A DNA stretch of 5,356 bases. Origin: Armatimonadota bacterium. Its GTDB lineage: Bacteria; Armatimonadota; DTGP01; JAHWJO01. Below, one piece after another: positions 1 through 5,106 of this stretch; positions within the stretch are counted from its first letter, which is position 1, and each line of letters starts with the position of its first letter. The DNA lies in NCBI GenBank assembly GCA_019348365.1, contig JAHWJO010000353.1, positions 1 to 5,356 of the forward strand, read 5' to 3'. Under the pieces are notes generated by a model. It was not told the origin of the DNA and ran no database searches. It worked only from the letters and a program-made list of their open reading frames with translations. Made by a program: the position numbers and the translations under genes.

Positions 1-88
1 GTTCCAGGGCGTGGGCCGTCCCGAACAGCTCCACAAGGAGCCGCTGGACTTCGAGTACGTCCACCCGACGCAGAGGAGCTACAAGTGA
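1..88 (+). CDS. sdhA: Succinate dehydrogenase/fumarate reductase flavoprotein subunit, C-terminal end (partial)
   Basis: An open frame enters from the left edge (first full codon at base 2) and stops with TGA at 86-88, giving 28 residues that end in FEYVHPTQRSYK. From memory, this ending (KEPL-x-FEYV-x-P-x-x-RSYK) resembles the extreme C-terminus of SdhA/FrdA flavoproteins of the type-B, Bacteroidota/Chlorobi-like family. These proteins bind FAD covalently and oxidise succinate in complex II. The assignment is supported by a type-B sdhB about 1.2 kb downstream on the same strand, since sdhA and sdhB are normally adjacent. Here a fabI gene and two palindromes lie between them. The catalytic and FAD-binding parts are outside the window, so the call rests on the tail motif and the context. 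Confidence 0.68.
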   Translation, partial: FQGVGRPEQLHKEPLDFEYVHPTQRSYK

Positions 89-89
89 G

Positions 90-182
90 GTAGTCGGTAG
101 TCGGTAGCCGGTAGAACCCCTGACTTGATTCATCACGTATCGACTGCGATGGGGGTTCTACCGACTACCGACTGCCGACTAC
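90..182. repeat. 31-bp inverted repeat built from TAGTCGG heptamers
   Basis: The left arm at 90-120 and the right arm at 152-182 are reverse complements with two mismatches in 31 bp; one of these would be a G-U wobble in RNA. The spacer is 31 bp. Each arm is made of about three tandem heptamers (TAGTCGG, TAGTCGG, TAGCCGG) followed by TAGAACCCC. The element begins directly after the sdhA stop and ends 16 bp before the fabI start. It could fold as a long hairpin in the transcript, attenuating read-through or protecting mRNA ends, or it may be a REP-like or MITE-like mobile palindrome. No U-tract follows the stem, so it is not a standard intrinsic terminator. Confidence 0.8.
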
Positions 183-198
183 CATAAGGAACTCATCC

Positions 199-963
199 AT
201 GGGCATTCTTCAGGACAAGGTCATCCTCGTCGCCGGGCTGGCGAATGAAAAGAGCCTCGCGTGGGGCACGTCGCAATCCATCGTCCGCGAGGGGGGACAA
301 CTCGTCATCTCCTGCCAGGAGGCGCTGCTGGGACGCGTGGAGCCCCTCGCCGCGAAGGCGGGGGATGCGCCCGTGTTCGTCTGCAACGTCAACTCCGACG
401 AGGAGATCGCCAAGATGGCGGACGGCATCCGGGAGCGGTTCGGGCGGCTGGATGGGATCGTCCACTCCATCGCCTTCGCCCCCCGCGAAGCGCTGAAGAA
501 GCCGTTCGTGGAGACCACCCGCGAGGAGTTCCAGATCGCGCTGGAGACGAGCGCCCATTCTTTGAACGCCCTCGTGGCGGGACTGCTCCCCCTGATGGAG
601 AACGGCGGCAGCGTCGTCACGTTCACCTTCGACACCTATCATGCCTACCCGAACTACAACGTGATGGGGGTCGCCAAGGCCGCGCTGGAGGCGGAGGTCC
701 GCTACCTCGCGTTCAACCTGGGCGAGCGGAAGATCCGGGTGAACGCCGTCTCCGCCGGGCCGCCGAACACGCTCGCGGCGCGCGGGATCAGCGGCTTCAG
801 CAGCATGAAGCAGGACAGCGTCGAGCGCGCCCCGCTCGGCTGGGACCCCGACGACACCGGCCCCGTCGGCGATGCGACCGCCTACCTGTTGAGCGACCTC
901 AGCCGCGCCGTGACGGGCACCGTGCATTACGTGGACGGCGGGACGCACATCTCCGGCGTTTAG
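199..963 (+). CDS. fabI: Enoyl-[acyl-carrier-protein] reductase (NADH), FabI family
   Basis: The 254-residue protein matches the usual FabI length. The enzyme reduces trans-2-enoyl-ACP to acyl-ACP, the last step of each fatty-acid elongation cycle, in the cytoplasm. The N-terminal Rossmann fold carries the FabI form of the glycine motif, G13-x5-S19-x3-G23. Gln40 sits where E. coli FabI has Gln40, which favours NADH. HSIAFAP lies at 89-95, the catalytic Tyr153 and Lys160 in YNVMGVAK, and NAVSAGP at 182-188. The C-terminal half (ERAPLGWDPDD at 209-219 and the final VDGGTH) looks like mycobacterial InhA. The second active-site tyrosine of FabI (E. coli Tyr146) is replaced by Phe144, as in InhA. 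The start ATG has AAGGA 8 bp upstream (186-190). The gene lies between sdhA and sdhB, which is unusual. Ala92 at the triclosan-contact position occurs in sensitive Firmicutes FabI. Confidence 0.93.
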   Translation: MGILQDKVILVAGLANEKSLAWGTSQSIVREGGQLVISCQEALLGRVEPLAAKAGDAPVFVCNVNSDEEIAKMADGIRERFGRLDGIVHSIAFAPREALKKPFVETTREEFQIALETSAHSLNALVAGLLPLMENGGSVVTFTFDTYHAYPNYNVMGVAKAALEAEVRYLAFNLGERKIRVNAVSAGPPNTLAARGISGFSSMKQDSVERAPLGWDPDDTGPVGDATAYLLSDLSRAVTGTVHYVDGGTHISGV

Positions 964-973
964 CGCAGAGTTC

Positions 974-1265
974 CAGGTTCGGTTTCGGGTGAATGGAACA
1001 CGGATCTCGCTGCGCTCGATACACGGAAACGACAGGATCAACGCGGATCAACCCAATGGAACCACAGATGAACACGGATGAACACAGATAAAGCTCTACA
1101 GATAAGCTCAATGGAACCGCCGATGAACGCCGATCACCCCACACCCGATCCCCACTTCCTCTTGTCATCTTGTCAGCGGTTCAGGGGTTGATCCGCGTTG
1201 ATCCTGTCGTTTCCGTGTATCGATCGCAGCGAGATCCGTGTTCCATTCACCCGAAACCGAACCTG
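974..1265. repeat. 292-bp palindromic element with 81-bp arms, one mismatch
   Basis: Bases 974-1054 and 1185-1265 are reverse complements over 81 bp with a single difference (C at 1015 against the A expected from the right arm). The 130-bp centre contains degenerate decamers of the form GATNAACNCN, for example at 1067-1076, 1077-1086 and 1122-1131. It also has the repeated lead CAATGGAACC at 1054-1063 and 1109-1118. The same decamer type is seen inside the arms (1036-1045). The element starts 11 bp after the fabI stop and ends 52-67 bp before sdhB. No open frame in it looks protein-coding and I see no clear target-site duplication. It may be a MITE-like or REP-like non-coding repeat. The arm identity implies recent origin or conversion between arms. 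Confidence 0.88.
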
Positions 1266-1332
1266 CCACGTTGATCTTTGAACCGAATTCGAGGGTGTTA
1301 AGGCCGCGACGAGACATATTACGCACAAATTT

Positions 1333-2073
1333 TTGGTCTGGCGGCAGGCGGGGCCGAACGTGAAGGGCAGGATGGTGCCCTACACCGCCGAGAACGTCTC
1401 GCCGGACATGTCGTTCCTGGAGATGCTCGACGTGGTGAACGAGAGCCTCATCCGCCGGGGCGAGGACCCCATCGCGTTCGATTCCGACTGCCGCGAAGGG
1501 ATCTGCGGGATGTGCAGCCTGATGGTGAACGGCGTCGCCCACGGGCCGGAGCACGGCACGACGGTCTGCCAGCTCCACATGCGCTGCTTCAAGGACGGCG
1601 ACACCATCGCCATCGAGCCTTGGCGCGCGCAGGCCTTTCCCGTCGTCAAGGACCTCGTCGTGAACCGCAGCGCCTTCGACCGGATCATCGCGGCAGGCGG
1701 CTACATCTCCGTGAATGTCGGCGGCGCACCCGATGCGAATGTCATCCCTATCCCCAAAAACGTTCAGGAGCGGGCGATGGACTCCGCCGCGTGCATCGCG
1801 TGCGGGGCGTGCGTGGCCCAGTGCAAGAACGCCTCCGCCGCGCTCTTCCTCTCCGCCAAGGTCGGCCACCTCTCCCGGCTCCCGCAGGGGCAGGTCGAGC
1901 GGGAGCGGCGCGTCGTCCGCATGATCGCGCAGCACGACGCCGAAGGGTTCGGCAACTGCTCGAACGAGGGGGAGTGCGAGGCCGTCTGCCCGAAAGAGAT
2001 CTCCATGCTCGACATCGTGGCGATGCGGAAAGAGTACATGCGGGCAAACCTTGGAAAGAGGGAGGAAGCGTGA
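1333..2073 (+). CDS. sdhB: Succinate dehydrogenase/fumarate reductase iron-sulfur subunit, type B
   Basis: SdhB carries electrons from the SdhA flavin through three iron-sulfur clusters to quinone at the membrane anchor. From the TTG at 1333 the protein has 246 residues. The [2Fe-2S] ligands are Cys53, Cys58, Cys61 and Cys79 in DCREGICGMC. The ferredoxin-like half has C154-x2-C157-x2-C160-x3-C164, then Cys209, Cys215 and Cys219-Pro. By homology Cys154/157/160/219 hold [4Fe-4S], and Cys164/209/215 hold [3Fe-4S]. PWRAQAFPVVKDLVV and GGYISVNVGGAPDAN are characteristic of the type-B family. The start is doubtful. Family members begin a few residues before VWRQ, and the frame stays open upstream to 1282. 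An ATT at 1318 would give ITHKFLVWRQ, but no ATG or GTG exists in that stretch, and TTG 1333 has no clear ribosome binding site. A membrane anchor gene (sdhC) is not in the window. Confidence 0.93.
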   Translation: MVWRQAGPNVKGRMVPYTAENVSPDMSFLEMLDVVNESLIRRGEDPIAFDSDCREGICGMCSLMVNGVAHGPEHGTTVCQLHMRCFKDGDTIAIEPWRAQAFPVVKDLVVNRSAFDRIIAAGGYISVNVGGAPDANVIPIPKNVQERAMDSAACIACGACVAQCKNASAALFLSAKVGHLSRLPQGQVERERRVVRMIAQHDAEGFGNCSNEGECEAVCPKEISMLDIVAMRKEYMRANLGKREEA

Positions 2074-2116
2074 GGACCCCCCTCCCTGGAACCGGCGAAG
2101 GGGAGCCGCTCGTCGT

Positions 2117-2884
2117 ATGAGTGCATCTTCTCTTCCCGCCGCGCTGCCGGCGTTCCGTCTCCTGGAGGAGCGGGAGCGGTCGTTCCGGATTACGCCATCG
2201 CTCGCCGCCCCCCTGGAGCGGGTGCGCCGAATTCTGCGGGACGAGCTGTCGGAGGAGCCGGTGGAGTCACTGACCCTCGCGCGGGCCGGGCTGGTGCTGG
2301 CTTCGGCGGGAGAGGGGGAGTCCCCTGCTCCCGAAGGGGAGTTCCCTGCTCCCGAAGGGGAGTTCCCTGCTCCCGAAGGGGAACGCATGGAGGACCGCCT
2401 GATTCCGCTCGCGGCGGGCGTGGAGATGATCTATCATGCGCTGACGGTGCAGCAGTCCGCCCTTCACCCCGGTGAGGCGGCGGACCTCTTCGGGATCCTC
2501 TCTCAGGATCTGGTGCTGTCCCGCGCGCTGGATCTTTACACGCGGGACGGCGATCCTCGCGTTATGGATGCCGTATCGAGGGGCGCCGCTCACCTGTGCG
2601 AGGCGCTGATGGCGGACCATGCCGGGGAGCCGCTCGCGGTGTCTCTGGGGTGCCTGTGCCGATTCCATGAGGAGTGCGCTCGGATCGGCGCGGCCGCTTC
2701 CGGCCAGGGCGAGGCGAAGGAGCGGGAGCGCGCGCAGCAGGTGCGGGAGGCTTTTCAACTTTCTCTGGAAGCGAGGAAGGAGAATTCCCCCTTCCTGGCG
2801 AACAGGCATGAGAAACACCCTCGTCCGCTGGAGGAGTTCCTGCGCCGATGGCCTTCTGCTCCGCCGGAAACGATGTTAGAATGA
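2117..2884 (+). CDS. Polyprenyl synthetase-like protein lacking both Asp-rich motifs
   Basis: 255 residues from ATG 2117, chosen because GAAGGGGAG lies about 11 bp upstream; the frame also runs back into sdhB to 2051. The helical pattern follows trans-isoprenyl diphosphate synthases. LPLAA-type helix and MIYHALTVQQS (104-114) align with the family's LIHxASLVHDD, so the first DDxxD is replaced by QQS and the lid after it is shortened. LFGILSQDLVLSRALDL (124-140) matches the GDYLLARAFEL helix, followed by GDPRVM at 145-150. FHEECARIGAAASG at 183-196 matches the LFxxACxLGAxLAG helix. AFQLSLEA at 212-219 falls where the second motif (AFQIVDDILD) should be. Without these Mg2+-diphosphate ligands it is unlikely to be catalytic. 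It could be a regulatory subunit, as in two-component polyprenyl synthases, or a decayed paralogue. A 7-residue tandem repeat fills a loop at 68-88. The match is by eye, not by search. Confidence 0.6.
   Translation: MSASSLPAALPAFRLLEERERSFRITPSLAAPLERVRRILRDELSEEPVESLTLARAGLVLASAGEGESPAPEGEFPAPEGEFPAPEGERMEDRLIPLAAGVEMIYHALTVQQSALHPGEAADLFGILSQDLVLSRALDLYTRDGDPRVMDAVSRGAAHLCEALMADHAGEPLAVSLGCLCRFHEECARIGAAASGQGEAKERERAQQVREAFQLSLEARKENSPFLANRHEKHPRPLEEFLRRWPSAPPETMLE
2318..2380 (+). repeat. Three in-frame 21-bp tandem repeats encoding E(S/F)PAPEG
   Basis: The units are 2318-2338, 2339-2359 and 2360-2380. Units two and three are identical and unit one differs only at TCC versus TTC. Each unit contains CTCCCGAAGGGGAG, a small hairpin with a 5-bp stem, so the array resembles a spread palindromic repeat that entered the gene without breaking the frame. 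The encoded acidic, proline-rich segment lies in a predicted loop between two helices of the polyprenyl-synthase-like protein, where extra length should be tolerated. Copy number is probably variable between strains (inference). Confidence 0.9.
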
Positions 2885-2991
2885 ATGGTAACGTTGGGAT
2901 GATCTCATAAGAACGAAGAGAGCGGTTCGTCTCGAATGTGCATTCTTATCATTCCGGGGATTTCGGGTCCGGGAAGTACCGGCGCCCTTTT

Positions 2992-3020
2992 ATTACTCCT
3001 GAGCACCCCTCACGTATAAA
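2992..3020 (+). promoter_or_regulatory. Possible sigma-70-type promoter for the lipoprotein gene
   Basis: TATAAA at 3015-3020 is a good -10 hexamer in otherwise GC-rich DNA. ATTACT at 2992-2997, 17 bp upstream, is a poor -35 match (3 of 6). Transcription would start near 3027, leaving a leader of about 38 bases with the ribosome binding site AAGGA at 3051-3055. The 180-bp gap 2885-3064 otherwise shows no gene and no convincing terminator. This is weak evidence based on position and one hexamer. Confidence 0.28.
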
Positions 3021-3064
3021 GTCATGACCGATCACAACGGTTCGGACAGAAAGGATGTCTGCGG

Positions 3065-3841
3065 ATGAGGATCCGCCTTCTTCGTGCGCATACCGCCACC
3101 TTCGCCCTTGCGGCGGGCCTGACCCTGAGCGGGGCCGCCTTCCTGGGGGGATGCGGTGGCAGCAACGAAAATATTCTGAATGGCGATAATAACGGCACGC
3201 CGGGCGTCCCGGCGGGACAGAATCAGCCGATCGGCATCTCCATCCGGTCTGCGACCGGCAGTAACATCTCCAGCATTGAAGTGGGAGAGACGGCGACCCT
3301 GCATGCGGCGGCGGTGGACATCCTGGGCCAGGAGGTGCGGGGCATCAAGGTCAACTGGTCCGCTCTGGATCCGGAGGTCGTGCGGATCGTTCGGAAGCTG
3401 AACGACGGCGACATCCAGGTGCGAGGGGTGAAGACCGGCAGCGGGCGGATCGTTGCGGTGTTTGGCAACCTCCAGGAAACGATCGATCTCTCCGTCGTCC
3501 CGACCGGCACCGGCACGACCACGGCCACCGGTACGGGTACGACCACTGCCACGGGAACTACGACGGCCACGGGTACCACCACCGCGACCGGTACAACAAC
3601 GGCGACCGATACCACGACCGCAACCGGCACGACGACCGCGACGGGCACGACCACGGCCACCGGTACGGGTACGACCACTGCCACGGGAACCACGACAGCG
3701 ACGGGCACCACCACCGCGACCGACACGACGACCGCGACCGGTACGACCACCGCCACGGGGACGACAACGGCGACCGATACCACCACCGCGACGGGCACGA
3801 CGACGAGTGAACCGCCGCCTCCGCCTCCGCCCCCGCTCTAA
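3065..3841 (+). CDS. Lipoprotein with BIG2-like Ig domain and Thr-rich repeat stalk
   Basis: The 258-residue protein starts with a type II signal peptide: Arg-rich n-region (MRIRLLR), hydrophobic stretch 11-27 and lipobox LGGC with lipidated Cys30. It should therefore be exported and anchored in a membrane. Residues about 56-146 resemble a bacterial Ig-like group 2 domain, with VGETATLHAAAVD at 73-85, an NWSALDPEVVRI strand at 97-108 and an ending GRIVAVFGN. From 147 the chain becomes fifteen hexapeptides TTTAT(G/D) with three extra TG dipeptides, then ends in SEP and a run of seven more prolines before Leu. Such a stalk could be glycosylated and may project the domain or bind the cell surface (inference). 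ATG 3065 has AAGGA 9 bp upstream. It appears to be a single-gene transcript, with a possible promoter before it and a strong terminator after it. The molecular function is unknown. Confidence 0.85.
   Translation: MRIRLLRAHTATFALAAGLTLSGAAFLGGCGGSNENILNGDNNGTPGVPAGQNQPIGISIRSATGSNISSIEVGETATLHAAAVDILGQEVRGIKVNWSALDPEVVRIVRKLNDGDIQVRGVKTGSGRIVAVFGNLQETIDLSVVPTGTGTTTATGTGTTTATGTTTATGTTTATGTTTATDTTTATGTTTATGTTTATGTGTTTATGTTTATGTTTATDTTTATGTTTATGTTTATDTTTATGTTTSEPPPPPPPPL
3515..3796 (+). repeat. 18-bp tandem repeat array encoding fifteen TTTAT(G/D) units
   Basis: Residues 151-244 of the lipoprotein are encoded by fifteen 18-bp units, interrupted twice by a 6-bp TG insert (residues 157-158 and 201-202). 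Three units end in Asp instead of Gly (182, 220, 238). The codons vary between units (ACC, ACG, ACA, ACT for Thr), but longer blocks recur; the stretch around 3530-3556 is repeated at 3656-3690. This suggests duplication of multi-unit blocks. The array is free of stops in several frames on both strands, which creates long false open frames on the minus strand. Confidence 0.93.
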
Positions 3842-3859
3842 CAGCGCATGATTGCGTTA

Positions 3860-3898
3860 CAAGAAAGCCCCTGATCTGCTCAGGGGCTTTCTTGTTTG
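3860..3898 (+). terminator. Rho-independent terminator after the lipoprotein gene
   Basis: Bases 3860-3874 and 3880-3894 form a perfect 15-bp stem around the 5-base loop TCTGC, followed by GTTTG. The stem includes the GC core GCCCCTGA and is flanked by A-rich and T-rich sides (CAAGAAA and TTTCTTG). It could therefore stop transcription from both directions, including read-through from the minus-strand gene at 4323-5066. It begins 19 bp after the TAA stop. Confidence 0.93.
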
Positions 3899-3913
3899 AC
3901 GCTATTGAGAAGT

Positions 3914-4100
3914 CTGTGGAGGTGCCGAGATGGAAGCCCTGTGGAGGTGCCGCGACTGAAGTCGCTCCTGGGGGGCTTCGCCGAGCGTCCCTCCGGGACG
4001 CCTACTCGCAGCAACGTTGTACCGTATCCCACAGGGACACTCGGCCGGAGCGCAGCGGAGGCTCCACAGGAGCGAATTCAGCCGTGGCATTCCCCATTTT
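3914..4100. repeat. Imperfect palindromic intergenic repeat element
   Basis: Outer arms 3948-3970 and 4067-4089 are reverse complements at 20 of 23 positions. Inside are a perfect 7-bp stem hairpin (GCGTCCC 3985-3991 with GGGACGC 3995-4001) and a 6-bp stem GCGACT-GA-AGTCGC at 3952-3965. Further weakly paired stretches lie around 3971-3991 and 4034-4066. CTGTGGAGGTGCCG is repeated directly at 3914-3927 and 3939-3952. Open frames here are short and have no protein character. The structure suggests an interspersed palindromic element or a structured RNA rather than a gene. Confidence 0.65.
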
Positions 4101-4322
4101 TTAGTGTTCAGGCCCGATCCCGTTGTATCCCTCACTCCACTTTCGTCTCTTCCTCTTCTATTGTGCCCCTCACCCCGGCCCACGAGGGGGAGACTCTGGG
4201 GCGGGCGTGAAGGGTCTGAACCGTCTCCATCTGAATGGAAATCCCAGGTTCGGAGGGAACGTCCTCCGCAGAGAAGACAACCCCCCCGTTCTGGAAGGGG
4301 CTGAAGTCGTGTGCCGGCTCTG
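4101..4322. other. Non-coding gap with a GC-rich hairpin repeat
   Basis: No convincing gene is seen here. Bases 4166-4181 and 4199-4214 pair at 13 of 16 positions. The left part (CCCCTCACCCCGGCCCACGAGGGGG, read as two blocks) looks like the GC-rich interspersed filler common between genes in high-GC genomes. The stretch 4215-4322 follows the stop of the minus-strand gene and contains only short complementary blocks (GGAGG/CCTCC around 4245-4270). It has no clear terminator with a U-tract. Confidence 0.45.
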
Positions 4323-5066
4323 CTAGGGCTTGCCCCAGTCCTTCCGGAGCGCGCCGTAGGTCGTCTCGCGCCCGTGCTCCAGCCGCACGAATCCCCAGCC
4401 CTGGCCCACTTCCACCCGTTCCGTCCCCAGACGCAGGGGAGCCGGAGAGTGGGCTGGATCGAGCATCCAGTAGTCGAAATAGCCGTCTCCCGTCACGCGC
4501 ACGGTGTACCGGCCCTCCTGCATGAGGGCGGAGGTGGTTTTGATCTGACGGTGAGGGCGGGCGGGCTCGTGGCAGGCGGCGAAGAGCACCTGTGTCCCCT
4601 GCTTGCAGAGCCGCCAGGCATGTGTACCCCGCTGCCGTCCCCGCCCCCAGTGCGCTTCCACTCCCCGCCCGCTTTCGCCGGAGGTGTGCACCAGCGGCCC
4701 CGTATCCGTCCGCCACTCGACCTTCCACCGCGCCTCCAGGGGCAGGGCGACTCCGGCGCGCGGGAAGGAAGACGGCTGGATCGCTCTCAGCAGGGGGGCC
4801 TCTATGGACCACTCCACGCGGTGAGTGAGGAGGTCGGCGACGAGGAGAAGGTCCAGCACGTATTCGGCGCAGGCGGCGAGGGTGCGGCGATGGTGAAGGG
4901 AGTCCCCGCCCGAGATGGAGCGCACGAGGATGGGGCCTTCGGCGCTCTCCATGTCGATATCGCCGTCCGAGGGCTGGCAGCCGGACCAGACCGACTCTCC
5001 CACCGATACCCGTACGGAATCCAGCCACGGCATCAGCGTGTCCCACCAGTTTTCATGGGAGGTCAT
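4323..5066 (-). CDS. Uncharacterised Trp-rich protein
   Basis: I do not recognise this 247-residue protein. The start ATG (5064-5066) has a strong ribosome binding site on the minus strand, GAGAGGAAG (complement of 5074-5082), about 7 bp upstream. The frame has a balanced composition, unlike the Arg/Pro/Gly-rich overlapping frames. There is no signal peptide. The only hydrophobic stretch, at about 64-80 (LAACAEYVLDLLLVADL), contains charged residues and looks like a buried helix, so the protein is probably cytoplasmic. It has twelve Trp (7, 8, 14, 27, 86, 114, 118, 140, 151, 200, 224, 244) and four Cys (30, 66, 154, 165). The C-terminal half (about 185-245) alternates beta-like segments such as RYTVRVTGDGYFDYW and GWGFVRLEHG. 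It stands alone, convergent with the lipoprotein gene and downstream of a gene remnant. Confidence 0.7.
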   Translation of the reverse strand: MTSHENWWDTLMPWLDSVRVSVGESVWSGCQPSDGDIDMESAEGPILVRSISGGDSLHHRRTLAACAEYVLDLLLVADLLTHRVEWSIEAPLLRAIQPSSFPRAGVALPLEARWKVEWRTDTGPLVHTSGESGRGVEAHWGRGRQRGTHAWRLCKQGTQVLFAACHEPARPHRQIKTTSALMQEGRYTVRVTGDGYFDYWMLDPAHSPAPLRLGTERVEVGQGWGFVRLEHGRETTYGALRKDWGKP

Positions 5067-5106
5067 CGCGGCGCTTCCTCTCGGCCTTGAACGTTGGGTG
5101 TAGGTT

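Noticed and set aside
193..1041. Long minus-strand open frame of 282 codons over fabI
   Set aside because: It is antisense to a clear fabI and is Arg/Gly/Val-rich as expected for a shadow frame in high-GC DNA. It also runs into the palindrome arm.
2051..2116. Earlier start for the polyprenyl-synthase-like gene, overlapping sdhB
   Set aside because: The extra 22 residues are Arg/Pro-rich and lie inside the sdhB end. ATG 2117 has the better ribosome binding site.
1165..2388. Minus-strand open frame of 407 codons across sdhB
   Set aside because: It lies opposite a cysteine-motif-bearing SdhB and crosses the 81-bp repeat and the 21-bp repeats. Its composition is low-complexity and it has no recognisable motif.
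2267..2818. Minus-strand open frame of 183 codons opposite the polyprenyl-synthase-like gene
   Set aside because: It is antisense to a frame with a coherent family-like helix pattern. Its LPFGSRE repeats simply mirror the 21-bp array.
3515..3796. Repeat array considered as CRISPR
   Set aside because: The repeats are contiguous 18-bp coding units with no unique spacers, and no cas gene is nearby. It is a protein-coding tandem array.
3223..3798. Minus-strand frame encoding a valine-rich repeat (PVAVVV units)
   Set aside because: It is the antisense reading of the Thr-rich repeat. The sense frame has a lipobox, an Ig domain, a ribosome binding site and a terminator, so the antisense frame is an artefact of the array.
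4132..5046. Minus-strand open frame of 304 codons overlapping the Trp-rich gene
   Set aside because: It is rich in Arg, Pro, Gly and Ala and has no good ribosome binding site. The 247-residue frame has both a strong site and natural composition.
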